This document shows, piece by piece, positions 19,495-30,300 of a DNA stretch of 64,000 nt. The DNA comes from Tritrichomonas musculus (Eukaryota; Parabasalia; Tritrichomonadida; Tritrichomonadidae): contig JAPFFF010000013.1 of NCBI GenBank assembly GCA_039105265.1, positions 868,001 through 932,000 of the forward strand. The letters run 5' to 3'. The stretch's first letter is position 1. Each line of letters opens with the position of its first letter. A program made the translations under genes and the position numbers. The notes beneath the pieces were generated by a model, which was not told the DNA's origin, did not search any database, and saw nothing but the letters and a program-made list of their open reading frames with translations.

Positions 19495-20628
19495 CTACCT
19501 TAAAAAAACATTATTATATATAAGGTTCTTCAACAAAGAACTATCATTGTTGATGGTTTCAACAAATTCTTTTTGTTGATCAGCACTTTCATCTGTTTCA
19601 TCAATGAAAACAATTTTATTATAATAAACAATATGTACAGCAACTAAACAAACAATAGTCAAAATAGCAGTTGCCACTATTGAAACAGAAACAACAATGA
19701 CATTTTTAATTTTATTATTCTTCACATTTACGATTTGAATTGCCAATGTTGGTGATTGTGAAGGCGTAATAACTGAAATTTCAACGGTTGTAGGAGAACA
19801 AATTGAACTTGTACCTAAAGGAATTGATTGAAAGGGCGTTCCGAAAGTAAACCCTTGTTCGGATGCAATTGAATCGACATTTGAATAGCAATTGGCAAAT
19901 ATAGGGAGTCTTCCATTTGAAGATAAGGCAAGTATTGGCTTTATTTGACAATTAATAAAAACAACACTACCTGAATAATCACCACCAAAGTCGATTATTC
20001 CAAAGTTTGATTCAGCATAGTCTGCTTTATTATCTGATGCTGAAAGTTCTTTAGTAAATAAAGTAGAATTGTATATATTGAAATATTGAATGATTAATTG
20101 GTCGGTTGATTGAATATCTTTTATTTCAATAAAAGAATAACCAGCTTGACCAATTGCATAAATATGATTAACATTACTTGCTTGTTTATGTGACTGAGTG
20201 AAGAATACTTGTGATGAATCAATTTTAAAATTCGTGTGAAAATGAAAAATGGCGCCAAATTTTTTCCCTTGAATAATATTTTCTTGGCAATTAACAGCTG
20301 AAACTGAAGAAGTATTTGAATCAATTGAAGTAGATAAAAAACCTATAAATTCATGAATTAAAACACTCGGATATTTATCTGAATAATCGTCCAAAATTTG
20401 GAAATATTCACCCGTAGAATAACATGATTTGAAGATACAATCATTGATATTGACTGGCTTAAGTGACCATCCATTTTGTTCTAAAAGGACAAATAAAATG
20501 GCTGCTTCATAACGTGAAACAACATTTATAAAAATGGATTTATTTAATATCAATGGAACATGTTTTGCTATACGAATTACACCACCTCTATCATTCGACG
20601 TAATGTTTATAAATTGACAATATATCTT
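19495..20628 (-). pseudogene. 5'-truncated type I surface protein (beta-helix-like), no ATG
   Basis: The frame is open for 378 codons from a TAA at 20629 to the stop at 19495, but contains no ATG at all; its apparent start at 20553 is TTG. The coding character runs upstream of that TTG (IYCQFINITSNDRGGVIRIA), so the gene has lost its 5' end rather than starting late. The N-terminal 200 residues have short repeated strands of the type 'FINCQI', 'CIFKSCY', 'GGVIRI', as in right-handed beta-helix surface proteins. Near residue 310 of the frame a membrane segment follows (VIVVSVSIVATAILTIVCLV), then a tail of about 50 residues. Seen: truncation. Inferred: member of the trichomonad polymorphic-membrane-protein-like family. 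Confidence 0.65.
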
Positions 20629-21252
20629 TTATTTCTCTCAAATAAAAATGATCGTTTTATCAAAAATTGTGAAAAATTAAATAGTTTATTTTAATTTGTT
20701 TTCTTAATATAATTTTCCCACATCACTAAAACAGCTCATTTTAATCCTTTAATTTAAATTTCTGAATTTTTCCCCTTAACAATCACGTAAAATAAAAATT
20801 GCTGGAAAAGTTACAAATTATTTATTCATTTAAGTGAAAGTTGCATATTTGAATTAATACTAAATGTATCTCAAAAGAATTTGAAACAAAGGCCAATTAT
20901 TCAATTCAAAAATAAAATTTAGGGTCTTAGGATTAAATAGCAATTTAGTCATTTATATTTGATCATAAAATATTAAAAAATATAATATTTGGTCATAAAA
21001 TATTAAAAAAAAATAATTATCTTAGTAAATTATAGATTATAAACTATTTTTTAAATTTAATTTATAATAAAATTAAAATATAAATATATATTTTTATTTA
21101 TCTTTTTAAAATATTAATTTTATAGCAAATTATTCATATGATATGATGTCCGAAAACTTTTGAATTATTATTCAATAATTCTGAAAATCGACTTTTTAAC
21201 TTTCAAATTTCGATCGCAAAAAATCTCTTCGTATTTTCTCTTATTAGAGAAC
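20629..21252. other. AT-rich intergenic stretch
   Basis: No gene. A unit containing TTGGTCATAAAATATTAAAAA occurs twice near 20960-21010. Confidence 0.5.
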
Positions 21253-22731
21253 ATGAATGATCAAAAAGATCTTGACTTCATTAATGATAAGTTATATAGC
21301 CTAGATATTCCCAATGAGTCATTAAAAAAAATCATGTTTTATTTTTCTGTCCTCAAAAATGTTATTGATTTTCGTTTCCCACCAAATTTTTTAAATTATG
21401 AACATCCATATTTCAAATCGTATAATCGAATGGAAGAATTTTTATCTCTTGCCCGATCTTTAAATCCTGAATTTTTGCATCAGAACAATGCGATCATTTA
21501 CCACAACGATAAAAAATTTTACAAATATTACCAAACAAACAATGATGAAGATGGAGTACCATATGAATTCAAAATTATCGATAACCAAGAATCATCAAAT
21601 CCAATCTTCAAAAGCAACTACAAGAACACATTTAATATATCAAATATTAACCCAAAACAAACAAAATTCGATGTTGTACTTACTAATAAAGTTGACTTTC
21701 CACATTCCGAAGATTCAGCTCCAAATACATACGAAGATTTTTATTTTGACTATGAAAATAATTTCGAACCCGATAATTTAGATCGATATTATTCATTCTA
21801 TGAAAATAGTCAGGAACCAGTTCTTAATTACAATGAAATACAAGATTATTTTGATGAAAATGAAATTCAGAAGAATGAACGTTTTGCAATTAAGAGTTTT
21901 ATGTATTCTAATCAAATGAATTCCATTGATGAACTTGAGGAAAGTGAAGAAAACCTGTCAGATTCAATTAGTGCCACCATGTTTTATGATCTGAAAATAG
22001 ATATTGTTAATAAACTAGTTGCTAGCAACAATTGGATTGATTTTATATATAATCAACCAATCAAAGATTTGCTTTTTAGTATGAAAAAAGTCATTAAAGA
22101 AGAAGATGTCATTAGATCGAAAAGTATATCTTTACCTAAGAACATTTTCTATTATTTAGAGATTGCTCTTCTTGCTCTTTTAATTGTTTGCTCAGTTATG
22201 ATAATATGCTATTCAGTCTCACTTAAAAATGATGAACTTTTCTTTCGTTATGAAGGAAGAAATGAATCTGATATGTTTTTCCCTATCCTCTCAAAAAGTT
22301 TCGACACAAACTTTTTGAATAGGGTGTATAATGTTGATTATTCTAATGAATCTGTTATAATAGCAGATCCAAAGAAACATAAAAAGGCATTGATTGGTTG
22401 TCAAATGGCTGAGGTTTCAGGATTCTTTGGAATCTTTTTTTTCATATTTGTGATTTACATGGTTATTAGAGTTTGCAGAGAAAACACAAAAAAATATCAG
22501 AAAAGAGAACTGAAAAATGAAGTTGGCTTAAATATGTGCCATATTGTTCTTTTGTTTTTATTTACAATTCTTGCGGTTATTATTACATTAGTTTCAGAAA
22601 TTTTGCTCATAATTCCAGTATCAATGAAAACATATGCATTTGTGCATAATTCTATTCGAACACAGCTGATCTTGAATTCAATTATGTTTGTAAGCTATTT
22701 TTTGATTCAAATTTTCCATTTCAAGATTTAA
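21253..22731 (+). CDS. Four-helix membrane protein with acidic N-terminal half, unknown
   Basis: The ATG at 21253 (MNDQKDLDFINDKLYSL) is used; the frame extends 31 codons upstream but begins with TTG. It has 492 residues. The first 300 are hydrophilic and acidic, without a signal peptide, so they probably face the cytosol. Four hydrophobic segments follow near residues 300-325 (IALLALLIVCSVMIICYSVS), 393-412 (GFFGIFFFIFVIYMVIRV), 430-458 (IVLLFLFTILAVIITLVSEILL) and 470-490. I do not recognise the family; a trichomonad-specific protein is likely. The stop overlaps a TAAA. The insertion at 22755 lies 24 bp downstream. Confidence 0.65.
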   Translation: MNDQKDLDFINDKLYSLDIPNESLKKIMFYFSVLKNVIDFRFPPNFLNYEHPYFKSYNRMEEFLSLARSLNPEFLHQNNAIIYHNDKKFYKYYQTNNDEDGVPYEFKIIDNQESSNPIFKSNYKNTFNISNINPKQTKFDVVLTNKVDFPHSEDSAPNTYEDFYFDYENNFEPDNLDRYYSFYENSQEPVLNYNEIQDYFDENEIQKNERFAIKSFMYSNQMNSIDELEESEENLSDSISATMFYDLKIDIVNKLVASNNWIDFIYNQPIKDLLFSMKKVIKEEDVIRSKSISLPKNIFYYLEIALLALLIVCSVMIICYSVSLKNDELFFRYEGRNESDMFFPILSKSFDTNFLNRVYNVDYSNESVIIADPKKHKKALIGCQMAEVSGFFGIFFFIFVIYMVIRVCRENTKKYQKRELKNEVGLNMCHIVLLFLFTILAVIITLVSEILLIIPVSMKTYAFVHNSIRTQLILNSIMFVSYFLIQIFHFKI

Positions 22732-22754
22732 ATCAAAAATTTATATTTATTTTT

Positions 22755-23064
22755 ATATAGTCTAGAGTAAAACCCCCTACCAAATGGAAAACACCCTACT
22801 AAATCTCTATATAAAAGAGTTAGAATCATAATATTATATATACACATAGATAAAATGTTCATTTGATAAAATAATTACTATTATTTATAAAATGTTTATT
22901 TTATATTTAGATATTAGTATTTAAAAATATAATCTATTCAATTTTTTTATCGAATCATTGAATAGAAAATGGCAGGTGGGTTTTCCACCAACGTACTTTT
23001 TGCCTCCATTAAAGGCCAAAAAAGGGTGAATAAAAATGGTAGGGGGTTTTCCAGTAGACTATAT
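22755..23064. mobile_element. MITE with TATAGTCTA ends, about 310 bp
   Basis: The left end ATATAGTCTA (22755-22764) is repeated in inverse at the right (23055-23064). Inside the tips, AAAACCCCCTACCA (left) pairs with TGGTAGGGGGTTTT (right). The ends fit insertion at a TA, as in Tc1/mariner-like elements. No ORF, so non-autonomous. Confidence 0.65.
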
Positions 23065-23519
23065 TTAAATATATTATTTTAAACTGTTTTTTACTTATTT
23101 TAATTTTGCTATAAAAAGATTCTTTTCATTTTTTATGATTATTTTTTGTCTACAAGGTCAAAAATTCACTATTACGATTATTTTTTTTTCCATTTTCAAT
23201 CAAATTTATGACATGATTTTAGTGCCAAAATATTTTGGAATATATTATCATCATTCTAAAACATTAATATATTAATTTTAACTTTTAAAATTAATGTTTT
23301 GAGAGAAGGTCAATTTTTTGACCAATCAAAAATAAATGAAAAGATTTTATTCATTTATGTTTCAAATATAAAAATACATCCTTTTTCATTTATATTTTCA
23401 TACTTGGAAAAATGGATAAAATTTAAAAGGACAACTTTTTTAAAAAACTTTCAAGACAGGTAGTTGTCTTATTATTTATTCAAAAGATTTTTGATTTCAT
23501 TTTTTTGATTTGTACTCAA
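23065..23519. other. AT-rich intergenic stretch
   Basis: No gene; probable 5' flank of the next ORF. Confidence 0.5.
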
Positions 23520-24002
23520 ATGTTTCAAAATCAGGTTAGAATAATCTTTCCTCCTTTGCCTTTTGATGTGGATATCCCTTATTATGAAATCAAACCAGCG
23601 AGTAAAATTGACTTTATCGAAGAATCAATTCAATCAGATTCAACTGAAGAAAAACTAATGAATGAAGATGTTTCAAATGCCAGGAATTTTTACTTGAACC
23701 GTAAAAGGAAGTGTCATGTTAGGATGAATGAGAAAGCTTCAATATTCAAGTTTTCTTTTTATCAGATTTTCACAACAAGAAAAAAGTTCCCAAAGAAGTA
23801 TGTAATAATGATTCACAATCAAATATGTATTAATTTAAATTTAAGAAGTATCAATCGTGATGAAACGAGATCTATTGACTTATATTTCTCTAATTTTGCG
23901 AAACATTCTGAAAAAATACTTTTATATATCAAAAATAACAAAAACAATATCATTCAAATGATTCCAGAATTAAAAGCAATCATGAATTTATACATTGAAT
24001 AG
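23520..24002 (+). CDS. Small hypothetical basic protein
   Basis: The first ATG at 23520 gives 160 residues (MFQNQVRIIFPPLPFDVDIP); the longer frame starts with TTG. A short acidic, Ser-rich stretch (about residues 33-55) is followed by a basic region, RKRKCHVRMNEKASIFKFSF, that could bind nucleic acid. It has no signal peptide, membrane helix or known motif. The frame is more codon-balanced than its surroundings, which is the main support. The function is unknown. Confidence 0.45.
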   Translation: MFQNQVRIIFPPLPFDVDIPYYEIKPASKIDFIEESIQSDSTEEKLMNEDVSNARNFYLNRKRKCHVRMNEKASIFKFSFYQIFTTRKKFPKKYVIMIHNQICINLNLRSINRDETRSIDLYFSNFAKHSEKILLYIKNNKNNIIQMIPELKAIMNLYIE

Positions 24003-24877
24003 AAATCATTCATTTACATACTAATAGATTGATGTTTTATTTTAATCAACATTGACTTGTTTTCAGTTTTATATTAATAAAGCTTAATTTTGGTATATTA
24101 TTTGCTTTTATGTTATTTAATAGGGATGGGCAATGTCAGATTGGTCATATCACTGGGCAAGAATGGGCACAAACGTCTTTTTTCATTGCCAGTTTTTGCT
24201 CGTTCTTGCCCATTTGATCGTTAAATTGATTGCCCTTTCACCAATTTCTTTCTTGCCCATAAATTTTATGAAATAGTAAAAGCAGCTTGTTCGATTTTCG
24301 TCGAATCTTTTTTTTTTTTTTTTTTTTTTTTTTTAGTTTTCTCAACCTATACACCATGTTGAAAAGAATTATTCATATCATCATGATTGCAATTTATTTT
24401 TTATTTTTTATAAACAATAAGAAATTGATTTTTTTAAAAACTGTGTAAATGAAAAAATTATCAATTTTTTTACTCTTTTTTTGGCTTATATAAAAAATTT
24501 TGAATTTTTGTTATTCTTAAAGTGCATAATTTTTTATTCTCACAACTATTTCATTAACTGTGTAGTTTATTTTCAATATCTCAAAATTTATTTTGTTCCA
24601 AAAAGTTTTATTTATGAACTTATAGTTAGAATTTAATATATATTATTATGATGTTGTGTTAAAATTACTTTTTTATGTATGTTAATAACGAAATATCTAA
24701 TGACATTTTTGTGATCAGATAAGAAAATGTGATTTTTTAATTTAATTATGTTTAAAATATAAAATATAATATATTCATGTATTTTTTTTTAAACAAAAAC
24801 CATTCATAAACTTTTGTCAGAGCTGTTTTCTAAAAAAAAAAAAAAAAAAAGATCGGATAATAATCGAACCAAAATCT
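24003..24877. other. Intergenic stretch with solitary hAT-like end
   Basis: TAGGGATGGGCAA at 24121-24133 is the classic form of a hAT element tip. Related words GGGCAAGAATGGGCA and GTTCTTGCCCAT follow in opposite orientation up to about 24262, but no matching far end or 8-bp duplication is seen. Runs of T (24309-24334) and A (24833-24850) are present. No gene. Confidence 0.4.
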
Positions 24878-25275
24878 TTATTTTCGTAGATCATTTTGCA
24901 TTAACAAAGGGGTTTTGATTTCACTATGCTTTTTCTTTAGAAGACAAATCATCATTACACAAATCTAACAAACAGAAAGACTTCCTAAGACATAACTAAT
25001 AATTGAAAACATGAACATCTTATTGCTTTTTTCATCACGTGAAAGATTTGAATGAAAAAGATCTGACTATGAGAAAACCTTTGTTCTTGTATATTCATTA
25101 GAAGATGAGAACGAATAGGATGGAGAAAAAACAGATGATTTTGTAATTGCCTGTGAAGCACTGAATGTTTTTGAATTCGTAAACTGATTTGATTGAGAGA
25201 ATTCTCTTGATGGTGTAAATGGTTTTGATCTTTTAAATTACTTAGATGGTGCAAATTTTGGTAAAAGTTTTCCAT
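24878..25275 (-). pseudogene. C-terminal fragment of a FxxS-repeat surface membrane protein
   Basis: In one minus frame the sequence reads KPFTPSREFSQSNQFTNSKT, then FSASQAITKSSVFSPSYSFS and SSSNEYTRTKVFS. This is the F-x-x-S spaced stalk found before the membrane anchor in trichomonad polymorphic surface proteins. A hydrophobic segment (MFMFSIISYVLGSLSVC) and a basic tail (LLKKKHSEIKTPLLM) follow, ending in TAA at 24878. At least three in-frame stops interrupt it (one near 25246, TAG after KVFS and TGA/TAG in or beside the helix). It is only the 3' end of a host gene, clearly dead. A different, His/Gln-rich frame at 24985-25275 is its shadow. Confidence 0.55.
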
Positions 25276-25366
25276 CAGAGTTTCAAAAAATTATATCTTG
25301 AACATTAAAAACATATTTCAATTAAAAAGTTTAAATAATATAATCCACGATTATAGAAATGACAAT

Positions 25367-25825
25367 TAGACTTGTTATTTTGAGAATCGATATCAAAAAC
25401 GTCACTTTTTTGCCTCTGATACTCGACTATCAGTTTACAAATCTGATATCGAGATTATCGATTATCAAGATATCAGATATGAAATGTGATATAAAAATAA
25501 ATCTAAACTTGATATCAATTACCGAGATCTCGAGATCTCAAACTGATTTATCTTTTTTTATATTTGGTATTTGTGATTTTATTATATTTAAAAATAAATA
25601 ATAGAATGTATTGATGTTTATTTTACATTCTTTTTTATTAAATATTTGAGAATGAATTACGATCATATTTTTATCAAAAAGTTTAATTGAAAATTCTGAT
25701 ATCAAAAGCTGAGAAACAAAATTCTCGATCTCTGAAATCGATCTCGAGAATCTGTGTATATTTATGTATCGATATCAAAAAGTTAATCAATTATCGATCT
25801 CGATAATCGGAGAATAACAAGTCTA
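25367..25825. mobile_element. hAT-type MITE with 8-bp target duplication
   Basis: Inverted ends TAGACTTGTTATT / AATAACAAGTCTA enclose 459 bp. An exact 8-bp direct duplication ATGACAAT flanks it (25359-25366 and 25826-25833). An 8-bp duplication with TA-starting ends is typical of hAT elements. The subterminal zones are full of short palindromic words (GATATC, ATCGAT, CTCGAG), which in hAT elements serve as transposase sites. No real ORF: the frame at 25359-25601 is chance. Confidence 0.85.
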
Positions 25826-26125
25826 ATGACAATATATTATTTATAATTCAGAATTATCAGCAAATTCAATAATTTATAATGTTAAACAATTTAATATCTT
25901 CATTTTTTATGAATTAAATTATATATATTCACTAATGGAAAAAAATGAAATATAAACAAAATCAATATATATATACATTGACATCAATAAAGAGTTTATT
26001 ATTCATAGTCCAATTAAAGCGTACTTTAATGACTTTTTGTTGTTGGCATTATGCAACCATATATAAAAATAAATATTTTGAAATCAAATGCACAAAGGAA
26101 AGTTAAAAAAAAAAAAAAAATTGCA

Positions 26126-26560
26126 TCAGAAGAGAAAAGATATATCCGGCCAATTTTCCTCTTCCAAATTATTCATATTTTGTGAAATTGTGTCACTTTC
26201 AAAATCATCAAACCCTTCAAATAAATCTATTTCATTGTTATTTTCATTTAAATTTTGCGAAGATTCTGTTTCTGATGCATTTAATGATTGATTATTAATT
26301 GCTATTTTGGAGCATTCTCTTGTTGGTCTGGCAAAAATTTCAAACGTTTCAAACTTGAAAGATTTTTTACTATTGATTGTTTGTTGTGCTTCTTCGTTGA
26401 CTTTGCTTTTATCTATTAATTTGAAAATATTTAATTCTTTGTAAATTGATCTTGTCCGTGGGAGTTTCGATCTTGGAAAGACTTTCTCATTTTCATCAAG
26501 ATCATAAATGTTATCTTTTTTGCCTTTTGAATGTACAATGATTGATTTCCAAGGATTCAT
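26126..26560 (-). CDS. Small hypothetical protein, basic N-half and acidic C-half
   Basis: 144 residues from an ATG (MNPWKSIIVHSKGKKDNIYD). The first 75 residues are basic (FPRSKLPRTRSIYKELNIFK). The last 60 are acidic and Asn/Ser/Glu-rich with spaced Phe (EIDLFEGFDDFESDT), probably disordered. No signal peptide or membrane helix. I do not recognise it. A nuclear or regulatory role would fit the charge pattern but is only a guess. Confidence 0.5.
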   Translation of the reverse strand: MNPWKSIIVHSKGKKDNIYDLDENEKVFPRSKLPRTRSIYKELNIFKLIDKSKVNEEAQQTINSKKSFKFETFEIFARPTRECSKIAINNQSLNASETESSQNLNENNNEIDLFEGFDDFESDTISQNMNNLEEENWPDISFLF

Positions 26561-27304
26561 TTATTTTTATGGCCTTTCAAATTTTATGGTTAAACGGTTT
26601 TATATGAAAATAAATGAATTCAGAGAATTGATAATAAATTTTGGCATATTTCGAATGATTCATAAAAATATTTAAGTAATTGACAGAATTAAAGGTGTTG
26701 GTTTATTAATTAAAAAAAATGAAAAGATTAAAATTATCTTAATGCAATTGTCAAGTCTTTTTAATATTCTTAGTTACTCATTCAATATTCTGACTTAATG
26801 GATTTTTTATCAAATTTCCTGATTTCATACCAAAAATGAACTTCCTTTTTTTAAGAAAATCCTAAAAGTGAAGTTCCTTTTTTGAAAATATTGAAAAAGT
26901 TTGTTTTTTGAATACTTAAAATTTTTTTTTAAAATTGTTTTTTTCTATAGAATCAATAGTTGATATAATAAGAAGTTTCATCATTCATGATAATTTCTTA
27001 TTAAAAAACATAGTCATCCAATAATTCTTACATTTTAATTTGTTATTTACAAAAAGAATATTATAATGATTAATATTATGTGCAATTTTTTAAATTTCTT
27101 GTTTTTAATATCATTCATCATTTATTTTAAGAATTTTAGAACTGAAAATTAAAAATCAAATTATTGATCAATATAATCTTTTTTTATTTCAACTAATTCT
27201 GATTTGTCTCACATTTCTATAAACTTACTTTAAGTCCAATAAAAGAAAAAAAATCAATATTTATTCATCATAACATTTATTTTTGTATATTATTTTTTGA
27301 AACT
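26561..27304. other. AT-rich intergenic stretch
   Basis: No gene or clear repeat seen. Confidence 0.6.
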
Positions 27305-30300
27305 TCAATTTTGGGAGCTCACACTTTCATTTCCAGGCTCTTCTTGTTGACTTCTATTAACGTTATCTTCTTGGTCATCTTCTTTAATATCGTCAAGTTC
27401 ATCATTTTCATCATCTAGTTCTTTGTGGCAGCAATGCTTCTTGCAGATACGGATTAAATTGTCGCCATGTTTGAAACCGAACTGAGCCGATAAAGAAGGC
27501 AAGAACACGAATCCGTATAAAATTCCGAAAATTCCACTCATGATCAAAAATGTAGCGAAAGGAGGGAAAAGAAGGACAATTGTTCCATATAAGAAGCAAC
27601 CAGCACCGAGCGTTGTTATCAAAGCAGAAAACACAGGGAAAGAAAAGATAGTGACAGCTCTTTGCATTTTACCAAACATTGCAAGTTTAAATTCATGTGC
27701 CATTGAATTCATTGTTTGAATAATGAAATCAGTACAAAAGCCACAAGCAATGATGATCATAATTGACACATTAAAGTCAATCTTCCAACCGATATTGTAC
27801 AAAATTCCAGTGATTGTTAAAATGACAGAAACAACAGAAATCAAGAACATAAAAGTATAGAAGAAACTCATTGTAATCAAAAAGATAACAATGATTGAAA
27901 ACAAGACAGCAAAACAAACACCTTCAAGTGCTTGTTTTCCAAGTTCATCTTGAGTGTCCATTGTTACCCATGCATATGAAGTTTGATATCCCTTTAAATC
28001 TGGAAGTTTGTATTTGTTTTCAGCAAGATCATGTATTTGGTTCTCAAGTTCACTTGCAAGTTCATAACGACTCTTTAATTCAGGTGATGTTTGTTTATCT
28101 GGAATGATCATATTTCCTTTCATTCCGATATATTTCAACTCATTTGTATCATAATCAAAACCAACGAGTTCTTTTTCTGAACTTCCAACACTTTTTTCAG
28201 CTTCATTAAAACCTAATCTTATATATAAATATTCACGGAATCTTTTTTGAAAAGCTTCATTTTTGAACTCTGCCTGAGTTAATGGAAAATGTCCAAAAAC
28301 TGAATTTGCAAGATCTCGTAAAATCAAGATTGGACAAGTACAAGAAGAAGAAGTAGGAGCTTGAATCAATTTTGTTGAATTAATCATTAAATCGCATGCT
28401 TCCAATAAGAATCGTTGTGCATCTGGCGTTGATATGTCCAAAGGTAGAAAATCAGCAGTTCCAAATCGATCAGGTGTTAAGTTATCTCTCAAAGAAACAT
28501 GAAGACCTTCACCTTTGACTCCCCATAAGTAAATGACAGAGAAGTCATAAATAGAAGTGACAAAATTGTTCTGAGCCAATGTCAATGTTCTTTGCAATTG
28601 GTGATCATTGCTTAAATATTGGATTTCAACTTCACTTTCCATTTTGAAAGTAAAAACTCCCATTACAATTGTCAAAATAACGAAGCATGTCAAAATCGGA
28701 AACCTGTATAAATAAATAAATGGTGACCAATAATCATGGAAGAATCGTTCAAAAGCATTATATTTCTCAATATTTAAGCCAGATGAATTTATGTTAAATA
28801 TCGGCTTGTGTATGAAACAATCCCAAAAGTGTGTATATGGAAATTCAGTAATTTTAACTTTTTCGTCTTTTGTTTGGTCATCAACACTTCCAGAATTTTC
28901 AATTTGGTCTTTCTTCATACAACACCAAAAGAATGGCTTGAATTCAGAGAATCTCATCCAAAGAGCAAGAATTGCAACATACCAAGTTAAAGCGAAAACC
29001 AAAGAGAAGAAAAGTTCCAAGAAACAGAAAATCCCAAAGTATTGCAGGATCTTAAAACCAGATAAACATAAAGCAAGGAATGAAATAGCAGTAGTACCAA
29101 TTGAGCAACCTAAAGCAAGAGCTCCTTCTTGAACAGCATAACCCAATCTAAGTTCAGGTGTCACTTTTGGATTACCAACTAAATATTCACTTTGAACGAG
29201 GTTATCAAAAACAATGAACAATGAATCAGATCCAATTCCACAAATCAAGAATAATGCAATAACATTAAGTGCATCGAAATGATGAATTGTAATGACACCA
29301 AATAAAAAGGCAATAGCACAAGGTATTGAAAAGAAAGTTCCTAAAACTCCACAAAATGAAACCCAAATAGATTTAATATGAAAAGTAGCAAAAACAATAA
29401 CAAAACCAAATGATCCAATTAACCATAAAACTTCATGTAATATAACAGCTGATATTTTATCATCAGTTGTGCCTTCTAAAAAGTTGTAACCTTTAATTCC
29501 AAGTTGTGGATTATCAAAAAGATCATCAATTGGTTCAGTGAACTTTTTACCAAATTCTTTAACTTTGTCTTTTTGATCATCATTTCTATCGTTGACATTT
29601 CTGTAGCCATTTAACGGATATCCCATTGTGAACATTGAACGTAAAATTTTGGCTGTTGGTGTTGGTGTCAATTTAAAATCTTTGCTGATGAAACCTGCAA
29701 TAATTGTTGGGCTCTCAGGTAACTGTGTAAGTAAATATTGAACATGCTCTTGCTTAAGGTCACTTGGAGATGGATTTGGTTTGATTGTAAGAGCGCCAAC
29801 AACACGCTTTAAATATACAATAAATGATTGGAAATATGTACAATTCGTTTGCGGATTAATTGTTGGAAGTAATTGTTGAACAATTGATTCGGGTAAATTT
29901 GATAAATCTTGTTTATAACAAAAATCTGTATATCCTGGTGTAGCGACCATTTTATCTTCTATTTCCCATATAATTTTTAATGCTTCTACATCTAAAATAT
30001 TTCCTTCTTTTCGTTCATAGATGTTAATGGCTGTGGGACCTTGTACTGATTGTGTTTTGGCTGTGGCTTCGCTTGAGGCTAAATCTGCCGCATTATGATA
30101 AGTCTGTGTCGAAACTGATAGAAATGCATCCCAAGTATCGCAAACTTTGGTTCCTGACCATCGATAATTGGATATAACAGCTTGTATTTTGAATCCATAA
30201 ACACCGAACATCCAGCCAGTCATCGCTCCTACAAAACATAAAACAATTAGTAAAATCGCCCATGGGAAACGATAAACAAATCTGGCATATGAAACTATAA

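Noticed and set aside
24833-24850. A run as poly(A) tail of a retro-copied gene
   Set aside because: The nearby relic reads on the minus strand, where this run is poly-T, so the orientation is wrong.
25359-25601. 80-residue plus ORF
   Set aside because: Lies inside the hAT MITE and is made of its subterminal repeats.
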